This document shows, in pieces, positions 26,028-35,053 of a DNA stretch of 58,933 nucleotides. This stretch comes from Candidatus Bathyarchaeota archaeon. Lineage in GTDB: Archaea > Thermoproteota > Bathyarchaeia > Bathyarchaeales > Bathycorpusculaceae. The translations under genes and the position numbers were made by a program. Below the pieces are notes generated by a model. That model saw nothing but the letters and a program-made list of their open reading frames with translations, did no database searches and was not told the DNA's origin. Within the stretch, counting starts at the first letter, position 1, and every line of letters begins with the position of its first letter. Location of the stretch: NCBI GenBank assembly GCA_003164295.1, contig PLTA01000035.1, positions 1 to 58,933 on the forward strand. The letters are read 5' to 3'.

Positions 26028-26993
26028 TTAGGCTGGCTCGCATTTTTGCAAAAGTCGTTGCCAGTTTTTATCAGTTAACTGTTGAATTTTATCAACTATG
26101 TGTTGATTTTGTGGGGTAAACAGATGCCTAAATCTGCCCTGGCCATTAAGGTAGTCTGTGACTGGCTTTTTCTTTTGTGGTGCCAACGCAATCAGTTTGC
26201 TTGGTGTTGATAGTTGTCGTTTGCCATTTACTGCTTCCCAAATTGGGAATACGCAGGATTCTACTGATAGCTTTGAGTATTCCATGGTTTTGCCTGGTTC
26301 AGTTCGCCAGCCTCTGGGGCAAGGAGCAAATATGTGTAGGAATGCTGGTCCTTCTACTTCTAAGCCTTTGCGGACTTTGGTTAGCATATCTTTCCAGTAA
26401 TATGGTGTTGCGGTTGCGACGTATTCCATGTCGTGTGCTAGCATGATTTCGGTGATTGGCTTTTTTGTTTCAAGTTTGCCTGGATTTTTAGAGCCTGCGG
26501 GAGTGGTTGTTGTTGATGCCCCCATTGGGGTTGAGCTGCTTCTTTGAATTCCTGTGTTCATGTAGCCTTCATTGTCGTATAATATGAAGAGAAAGTCGTG
26601 TCCACGTTCAACGGCGCCTGATAATGCTTGTAAACCGATGTCGTAGGTTCCGCCGTCGCCAGCTAAGGCAATAATGTCAATGTGTTCCTGTTTGATTTTC
26701 CCATTTTTCCGCATTGCTTTGATTGCAGCGTCGATGCCTGAGGCGTTTGCAGCTGCGTTTTCAAAAGCTGTATGTAGCCATGGTAGGGCCCAGGAGGTGT
26801 ATGGGTAAATTGAGCCGACAATTTCCATGCAGCCAGTTGCTTGAGTTACAATTGTTGGTCCTCGTGTCGCTTTCATTATCAATCTAAGCGTTGCCGCTGG
26901 TCCGCATCCTGCACATGCTCTGTGGCCTGAAAGGAACAAATCTGGTTTAGAGGCAATATCTTTTGAAGTAAATTTCCATTCTTGAGTTGTCAC
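26028..26993 (-). CDS. porB: 2-oxoacid:ferredoxin oxidoreductase, beta subunit
   Basis: 321 residues. The thiamine diphosphate site is clear: GDGGTYDIGLQALSGAVERG, then YDNEGYMNTGIQRS. The N-terminal HRACAGCGPA (Cys27, Cys30) starts the 4Fe-4S site, completed by a Cys in the TQATGCMEIVG segment and one near CVFPIW. The substrate is probably pyruvate by subunit composition, but 2-oxobutyrate or others are possible. It is the last gene of the operon gamma-delta-alpha-beta. It makes acetyl-CoA and reduced ferredoxin, or runs in reverse to fix CO2. Confidence 0.93.
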   Translation of the reverse strand: MTTQEWKFTSKDIASKPDLFLSGHRACAGCGPAATLRLIMKATRGPTIVTQATGCMEIVGSIYPYTSWALPWLHTAFENAAANASGIDAAIKAMRKNGKIKQEHIDIIALAGDGGTYDIGLQALSGAVERGHDFLFILYDNEGYMNTGIQRSSSTPMGASTTTTPAGSKNPGKLETKKPITEIMLAHDMEYVATATPYYWKDMLTKVRKGLEVEGPAFLHIFAPCPRGWRTEPGKTMEYSKLSVESCVFPIWEAVNGKRQLSTPSKLIALAPQKKKPVTDYLNGQGRFRHLFTPQNQHIVDKIQQLTDKNWQRLLQKCEPA

Positions 26994-27006
26994 TTTGTTT
27001 CCTCCA

Positions 27007-28239
27007 TTACTCCCTTAATCCGAAGAAATGCACTTCTTTTTCTGCAACACCACTTTTAGCGGTTCGCATTAACTCATCAAATATTTTTCGTAGATCACGC
27101 GGGCTCGTGTCTCTACCACCTAACCCGAAAATGTAACTTACGATAATGGGGTGTTGGCTTTGGTTATATAATGCATTTCTGACTTCACTAAAGACTGAGC
27201 CACCTAGGGCGCCTGGGCTCATGCTTTTATCCATAACTGCTATAGCTTTAATATTTTTTAGTGCATTTCGAAGCTCTTCAACTGGCAATGGTCTAAATGT
27301 GCGCAATCTTAGAACTCCCGCTTTAATGCCTTCTTTTCTCAGCTGGTCAGTTATTACTTTAAGTGTTCCCGCTGTTGAGCCAATTACAACAATCGCGATT
27401 TCGGCGTCTTCCAGTTTGTAAGCGTCAATTAATCCGTTGCCGTAGCTTCTGCCGCTGACTTTAGCGTATTCACTGTTGACCTCTTGTATCTTCTTAAGGG
27501 CATTTATCATGCCTTCTTCTTGTTGACGTTTAAACTCGTAGTAATAGTTTTGCAATGCATTTGGTCCCATAGTCATTGGGTTTTCGACGTCAAGTTTGAA
27601 TGGCACAGTTTTTCCCTCATGAGTAAGCACCATAGGATATTGACGTTCTCCAACAAACTGTTTGACTGCGTCTTCAGGAAGTGTGTCTACTTTTTCAAGA
27701 GTGTGGCTAATTGTGAAACCATCTAAACCCACAATTATCGGCAATGACACGCCGACATCTTCTGCAATCTTGAACGCTTGAATAATTGAGTCATATGCTT
27801 CCTGGGCGTTTTCCACGTAAATTTGGATCCATCCGCTGTCTCGCTCTGCCATACTGTCTGAATGGTCACCATGAATGTTTAAAGGCGAAGATAAAGCACG
27901 GTTAGCTACAGCCATTACAACTGGCGCTCGAGAGCCTGAAGTCACAAAAAGCATTTCATGCATCAACGCTAAACCTGCTGAGGCACTTGCTGTGAAAGTT
28001 CGAGCTCCTGTCATTGAAGCAGCAAGACACGCAGTCATCGCGCTGTGTTCTGATTCAGTGCAAACATATTCTGTAAGAACTTCCCCATTTGCAACATATT
28101 CACTAAATTTTTCAACTATAATTGTTTGGGGCGTAATAGGATATGCAGCAACTACGTCAACGTTACATTGTTTTGCAGCTAAGGCAACAGCCTCATCGCC
28201 GTTTAAGGCGCTTGTTTCTTGTTTAATTTGTTCCTTCAT
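27007..28239 (-). CDS. porA: 2-oxoacid:ferredoxin oxidoreductase, alpha subunit
   Basis: 410 residues. The N-terminal domain has NGDEAVALAAKQCNVDVVAAYPITPQT, with YPITPQT a signature that contacts the substrate. FTASASAGLALMHEMLF, IVGLDGFTISHTLE and the C-terminal GRDTSPRDLRKIFDELM are family segments. The subunit completes the active site with the beta subunit. The stop-to-start gap to beta is 13 bases and to delta one base. Length is normal for the four-subunit archaeal type. Confidence 0.93.
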   Translation of the reverse strand: MKEQIKQETSALNGDEAVALAAKQCNVDVVAAYPITPQTIIVEKFSEYVANGEVLTEYVCTESEHSAMTACLAASMTGARTFTASASAGLALMHEMLFVTSGSRAPVVMAVANRALSSPLNIHGDHSDSMAERDSGWIQIYVENAQEAYDSIIQAFKIAEDVGVSLPIIVGLDGFTISHTLEKVDTLPEDAVKQFVGERQYPMVLTHEGKTVPFKLDVENPMTMGPNALQNYYYEFKRQQEEGMINALKKIQEVNSEYAKVSGRSYGNGLIDAYKLEDAEIAIVVIGSTAGTLKVITDQLRKEGIKAGVLRLRTFRPLPVEELRNALKNIKAIAVMDKSMSPGALGGSVFSEVRNALYNQSQHPIIVSYIFGLGGRDTSPRDLRKIFDELMRTAKSGVAEKEVHFFGLRE

Positions 28240-28240
28240 T

Positions 28241-28531
28241 TTACTCCTCTTCCTCTGGTAATTTCATTGTTATTGCTTTAGTTGGACATTCGTTTGCGCA
28301 TATTCCACAGCCTTTGCAGAAGCTGAAGTCAAACTCGATCTTGCCCATTTCTGGACGCCATTTTATTGCGCCTTCGGGACAAAACATCACGCATGTTAGG
28401 CAAGTTGTGCATTTTTCAAGGTCTCTTATCGGCATGTAGGTTTTCCAGTCGCCTGTCATGAATCCAATGCTTGATTTTGAACAAATGCCAGCTATCGAAA
28501 CTTCTCGCCAAGTTTTTTCTTTGCTGCTCAT
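28241..28531 (-). CDS. porD: 2-oxoacid:ferredoxin oxidoreductase, delta (ferredoxin) subunit
   Basis: 96 residues with two 4Fe-4S motifs: CTTCLTCVMFCPEGAI and CKGCGICANECPTKAI (CxxCxxCxxxCP twice), so it relays electrons from the beta-subunit cluster to free ferredoxin. N-terminal TGDWKTYMPIRDLEKCTTC is typical of PorD. It overlaps the gamma gene by four bases. Confidence 0.95.
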   Translation of the reverse strand: MSSKEKTWREVSIAGICSKSSIGFMTGDWKTYMPIRDLEKCTTCLTCVMFCPEGAIKWRPEMGKIEFDFSFCKGCGICANECPTKAITMKLPEEEE

Positions 28532-29091
28532 TCACTTTTTGCCTCCACATAAGCTTCTTTGATTACTGCAAAGTTTTTCTCTGCTAGGTCTGGTCTGAAA
28601 CGTCCACCCAATGTTTTCTGGATGCCTTCTAAAGTGACTATATTTGTTGCTTTAGCGACACATCCTAGCAAAGCGGTGTTTGTTATTGGTGCACCTAAGA
28701 TTCTTAAAGCAATTTCAGTCGCTGGGACCGTCCAAACTTTACCCTTTGTTACCTTAAGGTTTTCCCGTAAAACCGCAGGTTCCTCATTGGAATTAATGAT
28801 TAATACGGATTCATCTCGATTTAATCCAGATGTTACTGGAACAGATTTCAATAGAGTATTATCTAAAACTACAACGACGTCAGGGTCATAGATTGCGCAA
28901 TGTAACCTTATGGGTTCAGTGCTTATTCTGGTAAATGCCGTGACAGGGGCTCCCATTCTTTCAGGACCAAATTCAGGGAATGATTGAATGTATTTGCCTT
29001 CATCAAGGGCTGTTCTGGCTAAAAGCTCGCTGGCTGTCCATGCTCCTTGACCGCCTCTACCATGCCATCTAAACTCAATCATGCTTTTCAA
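28528..29091 (-). CDS. porC: 2-oxoacid:ferredoxin oxidoreductase, gamma subunit
   Basis: 187 residues; first gene of the operon. EFRWHGRGGQGAWTASELLA is the gamma-domain hallmark (GRGGQG), followed by FPEFGPERMGAPVTAFTRIS. It forms the structural CoA-side domain. Promoter is in the intergenic region to the right; TTTATGA near 29136-29145 read on the minus strand is a possible TATA element. Confidence 0.95.
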   Translation of the reverse strand: MKSMIEFRWHGRGGQGAWTASELLARTALDEGKYIQSFPEFGPERMGAPVTAFTRISTEPIRLHCAIYDPDVVVVLDNTLLKSVPVTSGLNRDESVLIINSNEEPAVLRENLKVTKGKVWTVPATEIALRILGAPITNTALLGCVAKATNIVTLEGIQKTLGGRFRPDLAEKNFAVIKEAYVEAKSE

Positions 29092-29530
29092 ATAATCCTA
29101 TTCTCCAATGACTTTTCCCATTAACTAGTCGAATACCTTCATAAACATTTTTCTAGTAAATGATTAAACTGCATGCTTTAATGTAAAGATCAAACTTTTG
29201 ATAGTTGACAAAAGATACTCTCTTAGTATTAATTAATCAGGAAAAACATTACAAATACTGCCTTTAGGGTTAAAACTTACTCACTAATATTTAGCGTTCA
29301 AGGTTATTTTACATCATTTTCTTTTTAATTTTCTATCAACTATTTAGTAGTGTTTATAATTGGAAGCAATGTTAAAATTTTACAATTTTCAACTCAAAGG
29401 ACATAATTTAAATAAGCGAACTTAAAAATCTTCAGAAAAGCTCTTAAAACGCAACAAAAACTCTCCTTTTTAAACTTTAAGTTTCAACAAATTTATTTTC
29501 ACCATACAATTTTGACATTTCCCGTTTAAA

Positions 29531-29544
29531 CATAAATTATATTA
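29531..29544 (+). promoter_or_regulatory. TATA box of the large surface-protein gene
   Basis: ATAAATTATATTAG lies 73-86 bases before the ATG at 29616, giving an expected transcription start near 29567, immediately before the leader hairpin. Confidence 0.5.
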
Positions 29545-29570
29545 GCATCATAGCCGCCAATTAAAGCTAG

Positions 29571-29590
29571 CGTTGAGCTGTCGCTCAACG
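29571..29590 (+). promoter_or_regulatory. Perfect 8-bp hairpin at the start of the surface-protein leader
   Basis: CGTTGAGC and GCTCAACG are perfectly complementary around a TGTC loop, with a flanking G-T wobble pair. It would sit at the very 5' end of the message, a position suited to mRNA stabilisation, as expected for an abundant surface protein. GGAAG at 29603 serves as the SD. Confidence 0.55.
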
Positions 29591-29615
29591 TGAAATTAAT
29601 GAAGGAAGAAAAAAA

Positions 29616-32369
29616 ATGAAAATATTAGACATGAAAAACCTAAAAAATAAAAACGCATTAATTTTGCTATCAATGTTTCTAATGCTTTCAATGGCAGCTT
29701 CAACGGCTTTTTCACCAAATGCATTAGCACAAGTTGTCCCTGCTCCAGGAACAGTAATTCCAACATACGCTCACATGAACGTTTTTCCGAATCCAGTCGG
29801 CGTCGGTCAACAGATCACCCTTGGCATATTCCTTGCTACCCCCTTAGAAACCGCTGGTAACGGCGGAGAAGCACACAATATGACCATTCAAGTAGTACCA
29901 CCATCTGGCTCAAACATAACTCTCGGACCATACACTTCTGATACAACAGGCGGCACAGTTGCTTATTACACTCCATCACAAGTCGGTAACTACACGTTCC
30001 AGTTCTACTATGCGGGAGAAGCACTTGGAAATGCCTCACTTGGCGGCTATTATGCCTTAATTAACGGACCCAGCGTCAGTCTACCTGTAACAGTCACAGT
30101 ACAGCAAGAACCAGTATCACAACAAATAAACTTCCCATACACTCCGCTTCCAACACAATGGTGGCAAACTCCAGTATCCGCTGAAAACGTCCAAAACTGG
30201 TGGTCAATAACTGGACCTTGGCTTGGACTCGGAGCAACTACCTTTGCATCAACAGGCGCATATAACGGTACAGGTCTCTACAATCCCTACACTGAAGATG
30301 TAGCTACTGGGCACGTCTTGTGGACAACTCCGTGGTTTACTGGCGGTGTCGCTGGTGGAATCTTTGGAGGAGCCGAAGACACGGGTCACTTCTGGTCAAC
30401 AACCCAGTACACGCCAAGATATGCACCAGTAATCATGAACGGCGTAATCTACTCGACATGGTATACCTTTGGATTCAGCACTTCTGCAGATCAAGGAATT
30501 AGAGCCCTCAGCTTATACACAGGCCAACAACTCTGGCTCATAAACACAACTAGCGTTTTGCGATGTGGTATGGAATACTACCAGTACACAGTCAACGACT
30601 ACGGAGTCCGTGGACCATGGCTATGGACAAACGGTGCTCTTCCAGCATCTGAAACGGGCGGCAACTACATCGCTCCTCCAGGCGCATCATCACCATATAT
30701 GAACACGACCGGAACACAATGGAACCTCTACGATGCACAGACCGGCAAATACTGCATGAGTGTCGTCAACGGTTCTGCTCTAACATTAACGACAGATGCC
30801 AATGGAGAATTGATCGGCTACTTCCTTAACAGCACTGCAGGAACACAATTAATTTATCCAACTTCGACAATTGCCGGTGCTACTGGCGGACAAACAACCA
30901 CTACCGCAATCTCAACAACTACCGGACCCCACATAACTGCGGTTAACATGACAGCAGCCGCAGGATTCGTATCTTACATAAGCCCAACCAACACTGCAGT
31001 AAACGCTATCCGATCCATGCAAACAGGATACATCTGGGACAAGCAAGTGCCAACTAATATTTCAGGCACTCCAATTAGCCCCGCTCTCGCATTGAGTGCA
31101 ATTACAGGCAACACAATAGTTCTAACCGGCGGCTTCGTTCACGGACAAGGTGTCGGTTCAGAAACAGCAGGCTGGATAGTTATGGCAAGCATGAGCGCAC
31201 TAGATGGCTCATTCCTATCAGCTCAAAACTTAACATATGCCGGAGGAGACCAGTCATTCCTACCATACACAAGAACAACCCAAGATTACATTGATGGTCT
31301 ATTCATTAACGCCAACGACATTAACTACGCAGACACAGCATACAGCACAACAACCGGTGCAAAAGTTTGGTCAAATACTTTCACAGGACTTAACGGCGCT
31401 GCACCAGACGTATACGACCAATTCAGCCTTAAAAACTACAATGCAAACGGCGCAGTCATTTGGATAGGCTTAGGCGGAGACATTTGGTGTCAAAACGTCA
31501 CAGACGGCAGCATAACTTGGTATACCAACACAACACAGCTCATAGGTCCATCCGGACTTGAAACACCGTATAACGTATGGCCACTATGGGTCTTCAGCAG
31601 CAGCTGCACTTCGAATGGAATCGCATACCTAACTGTCGGTCACGAATACGATCCACCGCTATTCCGAGGAGCACAAATAATAGGCGTAAACATCACAAAC
31701 GGCGCAGACGTATGGAATGAATTGGACACAAGCGTTACTTCTACAGCGATTGCCTACGGAAAACTAGTCTCATTAAACGCATATGACAACCAACTATACT
31801 GCTTTGGACAAGGACCAAGCGATACAACTGTTACTGCACCTGACGTTGGAGTTACAACCAAAACCCCAGTCACAATAAGAGGTACAGTTATGGATGTCTC
31901 TGTAGGCGCAACACAACAAGCAGTTGCATCAAACTTCCCCAATGGTCTACCGTGCGTATCTGATGCAAGCGAAAGCAACTGGATGGAATTCGTATACCAA
32001 CAACAACAATGTCCAAACAACATCACGGGCGTTCCAGTTACCTTAAGCGTTCTTGACTCAAACAACAATCTCAGAACAATCGGCACAACAACAAGTGATG
32101 GTAGCGGCTTGTACACTTTAACATGGACTCCAGATATCGTGGGCAATTATACCGTAATAGCTAACTTTGCAGGCTCAAACGCGTACTACCCATCATCAGC
32201 TGAAACCTCATTCTACGCAAGCGCACCACCAACAACAACAGCACCAACAATTACAGCTACATCAAACTTGGCAACTACTACTGACTTAATGACATACATC
32301 GTCGTCGCAATAATCGCCATAATCATCGCAATAGCCATCGCAACAGTATTAATGCTCAGGAAAAAGTAA
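29616..32369 (+). CDS. Large secreted PQQ-propeller-like surface protein, membrane anchored
   Basis: 917 residues. A signal peptide (about 1-38), an Ig-like beta domain (about 45-170), the motif PLPTQWWQTPVSAENVQNWW and then Trp-rich beta-propeller blades with the repeated pattern of PQQ/WD-like blades (ALSLYTGQQLWLI, YDAQTGKYCMSV, GAKVWSNTF, NGADVWNEL). An Ig-like region (about 770-850) and a Thr-rich stretch precede a C-terminal helix (about 890-912) with RKK. Many Asn-glycosylation sites. The codon use is smooth and strongly biased to C-ending codons, as in highly expressed genes. Probably an S-layer or other dominant envelope protein. A poly-T terminator follows. Confidence 0.75.
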   Translation: MKILDMKNLKNKNALILLSMFLMLSMAASTAFSPNALAQVVPAPGTVIPTYAHMNVFPNPVGVGQQITLGIFLATPLETAGNGGEAHNMTIQVVPPSGSNITLGPYTSDTTGGTVAYYTPSQVGNYTFQFYYAGEALGNASLGGYYALINGPSVSLPVTVTVQQEPVSQQINFPYTPLPTQWWQTPVSAENVQNWWSITGPWLGLGATTFASTGAYNGTGLYNPYTEDVATGHVLWTTPWFTGGVAGGIFGGAEDTGHFWSTTQYTPRYAPVIMNGVIYSTWYTFGFSTSADQGIRALSLYTGQQLWLINTTSVLRCGMEYYQYTVNDYGVRGPWLWTNGALPASETGGNYIAPPGASSPYMNTTGTQWNLYDAQTGKYCMSVVNGSALTLTTDANGELIGYFLNSTAGTQLIYPTSTIAGATGGQTTTTAISTTTGPHITAVNMTAAAGFVSYISPTNTAVNAIRSMQTGYIWDKQVPTNISGTPISPALALSAITGNTIVLTGGFVHGQGVGSETAGWIVMASMSALDGSFLSAQNLTYAGGDQSFLPYTRTTQDYIDGLFINANDINYADTAYSTTTGAKVWSNTFTGLNGAAPDVYDQFSLKNYNANGAVIWIGLGGDIWCQNVTDGSITWYTNTTQLIGPSGLETPYNVWPLWVFSSSCTSNGIAYLTVGHEYDPPLFRGAQIIGVNITNGADVWNELDTSVTSTAIAYGKLVSLNAYDNQLYCFGQGPSDTTVTAPDVGVTTKTPVTIRGTVMDVSVGATQQAVASNFPNGLPCVSDASESNWMEFVYQQQQCPNNITGVPVTLSVLDSNNNLRTIGTTTSDGSGLYTLTWTPDIVGNYTVIANFAGSNAYYPSSAETSFYASAPPTTTAPTITATSNLATTTDLMTYIVVAIIAIIIAIAIATVLMLRKK

Positions 32370-32700
32370 TAGTACTAAAGCAACAACAAGAAACAATCTC
32401 TTTTCTTTTTTTTGTTTTTATTAATATATTCATGAAGTTAAGTGAGTAAGATAGCTGTCGATAACTTTTTGGTTTATTCACAAAAGACGTTTTGCACAAA
32501 GAAAATTTTAATCTTGAATGATGAAATCAGAATTCAATCGATTTGTGTTGGAAGCAAAATCGATTTCCAATATAGTAAATTCAAAGAAAAATTTGAAATA
32601 AATGCAGAGCTATGCGTCCAAGCAAGGAATAAAGTTATATCTGCCTCATAGGTCAATAGAACATTATCATATAGGGCTTTGAACAAAGGATGGGAAGCCA
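32370..32700. other. Intergenic region with no convincing gene
   Basis: It holds the terminator of the surface-protein gene and the upstream region of the radical-SAM gene. A 69-codon frame starting GTG (32442) has no SD and no recognisable features, so I do not call it. Confidence 0.5.
32401..32420 (+). terminator. Poly-T terminator after the surface protein
   Basis: TTTTCTTTTTTTTTGTTTTT begins about 30 bases after the stop codon. Confidence 0.65.
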
Positions 32701-34161
32701 ATGGCAGAAGTCATATTGACTGCTGATAGAACTTTAATGAGTAATTATCATAATAACGAATTCCTCGGGTTTGGTACTTGTGCCCCTCCCAATTTCATTC
32801 CTGAATGGCTTTATAGTTACCTTTTCTTTCCGCCCTTAAAGACAAAAAGTGGTCACCCAAAACAAGCTCCTTATGGACTGAGGAAAACTGAGGCTCAACT
32901 TTTAAAAGAAGGTTTCCACGTCGAAACAGTAAGTCCAAAATACTTGGGCAAATATCTTCCAAACGCCAAAGTTCTTGGCATTCACACTATGGATCCATTT
33001 GGGCTAGGTCCCGCCTCAACAACTCTTGCCTCGATTTTCAAAAAAGAACCATATCTAGCAAAACACTTTCAAAGTTTACTAACAAGTCCCGCAATTAAAA
33101 AAGCTAAACAAAATGGCTTAAAAGTTATTGTTGGTGGACCGGGCGCATGGCAATTCCGCTACCGAGAAAAAGCTGTTCATGATTTAGGTATAGACTGCGT
33201 AGTTGAAGGTGAAGCAGAAAATATTATTGGAAAAATTTTCAAAGCGGCGATTGAAGGAGAACCAATCTTAAGCCATTATGAAGTTGGAATAGGTGAAGCG
33301 CCGACTTTAGAGGAGATTCCTGATATTGTCTCACCTTCAGTTAACGGTTTGGTAGAGCTTGGTAGAGGCTGTTGTAGAGGCTGCCAATTTTGCAATGTTA
33401 CACTCAGACCGCTGCGTTGGTATCCGCTTGAAAAGATTAATCGTGAATTAAGCGTTAACATTGCTGCAGGCTACACTGGTACCTGTATTCACGCTGAGGA
33501 CGTTATGCTTTATGGCTCCAATAATACTACACCAAATGACGAGAAACTTTTGGCGTTGCATGAATTGGTAACAAAAAAAGTGACAGGGTTAAGTTGGAGT
33601 CACTGTTCAGTAGCTGCTGTAGCTTCAAAGCCTAAATTGCTTGCTAAATTGTCTGAGCTTATTTTGCAGAATCAAACTTGGTGGGGGGCAGAAGTTGGTA
33701 TTGAAACGGGTTCCTCTGAAATTGCAAAGAAGATTATGCCTGCTAAGGCTCATCCGTTTAGCGCTGATAACTGGCATGATGTAGTTGTTGAGGGCATGGG
33801 TGTGATGCATGATAATATGCTTGCTCCAGCTTGTACTTTGATTGTAGGTTTACCCGAGGAGCAGGAGTCAGATGTCCTCAAAACAATGGAATTAGTTGAT
33901 GACTTAAAAGACATGCGCAGTTTAATTGTGCCATTATTTTTTGTTCCACTGGGTAAATTAAAGAGCGAAGACTGGTTTACCGATACTCAACTTAGCGAAG
34001 TACATAAACAACTATTGATTGCATGTGCCGAACATGATTTTCACTGGATTGACAATCTGCTAGATTTGTCCTTTACAGGCAAATGGTACTCGCAGATATC
34101 CAAAGAATTCTACAAAGGCTTCTCTGCAATTGCAAAACGTAAAGTTCGTCAGATAGAATAA
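32701..34161 (+). CDS. B12-binding/radical-SAM-type protein
   Basis: 486 residues. An N-terminal Rossmann-like region (about 80-170) has KVIVGGPGAWQFRYREKAVHDLG and IDCVVEGEAENI, the order of B12-binding-domain radical SAM proteins. The 4Fe-4S site is RGCCRGCQFCNVTLRP (CX3CX2C). Downstream segments are GVEVGIETGSSEIAKKI-like and ACTLIVGLPEEQ. It is likely a methyltransferase or oxidoreductase using S-adenosylmethionine and possibly cobalamin, though no clear B12-binding DxHxxG is present. Substrate unknown; GGGAAG SD precedes the ATG by a few bases. Confidence 0.85.
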   Translation: MAEVILTADRTLMSNYHNNEFLGFGTCAPPNFIPEWLYSYLFFPPLKTKSGHPKQAPYGLRKTEAQLLKEGFHVETVSPKYLGKYLPNAKVLGIHTMDPFGLGPASTTLASIFKKEPYLAKHFQSLLTSPAIKKAKQNGLKVIVGGPGAWQFRYREKAVHDLGIDCVVEGEAENIIGKIFKAAIEGEPILSHYEVGIGEAPTLEEIPDIVSPSVNGLVELGRGCCRGCQFCNVTLRPLRWYPLEKINRELSVNIAAGYTGTCIHAEDVMLYGSNNTTPNDEKLLALHELVTKKVTGLSWSHCSVAAVASKPKLLAKLSELILQNQTWWGAEVGIETGSSEIAKKIMPAKAHPFSADNWHDVVVEGMGVMHDNMLAPACTLIVGLPEEQESDVLKTMELVDDLKDMRSLIVPLFFVPLGKLKSEDWFTDTQLSEVHKQLLIACAEHDFHWIDNLLDLSFTGKWYSQISKEFYKGFSAIAKRKVRQIE

Positions 34162-34190
34162 TAAGGTTTGAAGAGCGAAATAAATTGGCT

Positions 34191-34475
34191 TTAGTTGTCT
34201 TTGGTTACAAATGCTGAATTGATTTCATTTGGCGTGCAAGTGTAACTTTCGAATATTATGCCTTTTTTAGTTTTGTTAAAGTAGCTTATTAATGCAAACT
34301 CGAGGATCCCGCCATTTACACTGACCACAATATAGGGCCATTCTCCCATAGAACTGAAAATTATTACGTAAAGAACTATGTTAAGCAGAAAAACCGATAA
34401 CCCAATTGCATTATATTTTATATAACGCCATCCCCATTCTCGGAATAATGCTTTAATTTTCTCATTTGTATTCAA
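34191..34475 (-). CDS. Short GtrA-like membrane protein
   Basis: 94 residues from the TTG at 34475 (AATACAAATGAG context), or 116 from an upstream TTG. Two to three hydrophobic segments (YNAIGLSVFLLNIVLYVII and VSVNGGILEFALISYF) resemble GtrA/DPMS-like proteins, but it is shorter than the usual four-helix form and may be a remnant. Function is possibly sugar-lipid transport. Confidence is limited by the short length and uncertain start. Confidence 0.4.
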   Translation of the reverse strand: MNTNEKIKALFREWGWRYIKYNAIGLSVFLLNIVLYVIIFSSMGEWPYIVVSVNGGILEFALISYFNKTKKGIIFESYTCTPNEINSAFVTKDN

Positions 34476-34569
34476 TCTCCTTTTATGTATTAAGTTAATC
34501 GTTAACAATTTTTGACTGTAACAAAAGTGAGTTAAGGACAAAAATTATTGTTAAGCCGATTTAGCCATG

Positions 34570-34628
34570 TGCTGATAGCGTAAAGTGTCAAAAATTGAGA
34601 GGAGTTAACACTTTATCGTCCATCAGCA
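34570..34628. repeat. Imperfect inverted repeat of about 20 bp around a 19-base loop
   Basis: The left arm begins TGCTGAT and ends TAAAGTGT (34570-34588); the right arm, 34608-34628, is its near-exact reverse complement with a short mismatch and one or two extra bases at the middle. It lies between the GtrA-like gene and tRNA-Asn. A single stem could be a terminator for a convergent transcript, a folded RNA or the end of a small element. Confidence 0.55.
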
Positions 34629-34842
34629 GCCGAACCTGCCTAAGCAACCGCTGGCTCTTAGTTTTCTGCTTCTTATTAAGCGACTATGTTTCAAAACAAT
34701 ATAAAATAATGTTGTCACAAAATGAAACCAACAAGTTCAAGAACTTTTGCATAAATTTCGAATATGAATTTTCTTTTTTTATTTGTGTAACTCTTTTATT
34801 TTTGGGTTTGTTCCATATTTGTTTCTCAGGAAACGATTATAC

Positions 34843-34857
34843 TTAAATAGTATATTG
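34843..34857 (+). promoter_or_regulatory. TATA box of tRNA-Asn
   Basis: CTTAAATAGTATAT, 34 to 48 bases before the tRNA 5' end, fits an archaeal tRNA promoter with a short leader. Confidence 0.5.
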
Positions 34858-34890
34858 GAACTGAAAAGGTGCAGTAAGCATTTGTGATGT

Positions 34891-34967
34891 GCCGTCGTGG
34901 CTCAGCCCGGTAGAGCGGCTGGCTGTTAACCAGTCGGTCAAAGGTCCGAATCCTTTCGACGGCGCCA
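34891..34967 (+). tRNA. tRNA-Asn (GTT)
   Basis: 77 bases with encoded CCA. Acceptor GCCGTCG pairs with CGACGGC, discriminator G, then CCA. D-arm GCTC/GAGC with AGCCCGGTA loop. Anticodon arm GCTGG-CTGTTAA-CCAGT with anticodon GTT at 34925-34927. T-arm AAAGG/CCTTT with loop TCCGAAT. All arms are well formed. The provirus begins directly downstream, so the 3' end of this gene is the likely left attachment site. Confidence 0.96.
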
Positions 34968-35053
34968 CTACTAACGGGAAGAAACTACCAGTTTCTTTTT
35001 TTGGTAGTTTTTCCTTCACTACTATTTTAGGTTTTTTGGAGGCAGCTTTTTAG

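Larger units (their letters stand above)
29092..29615. other. Divergent intergenic region, 524 bases
   Basis: Very A/T-rich with no open frame of substance. It holds promoters for the por operon (left) and the surface-protein gene (right). TATA-like tracts are seen near 29404-29414 (ATTTAAATAAG) and 29531-29544. The long spacing suggests several factors bind here, but no clear operator is visible. Confidence 0.5.
34542..34890. other. Non-coding region upstream of tRNA-Asn
   Basis: Contains the inverted repeat above and the tRNA promoter. An 83-codon open frame here has no SD or sequence feature and overlaps the promoter, so it is not called. Confidence 0.45.

Noticed and set aside
32442..32651. 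69-codon frame after the large surface protein
   Set aside because: GTG start with no SD, A/T-rich chance composition, and no recognisable feature.
34595..34846. 83-codon frame before tRNA-Asn
   Set aside because: Overlaps the inverted repeat and the tRNA promoter and shows no protein-like pattern.
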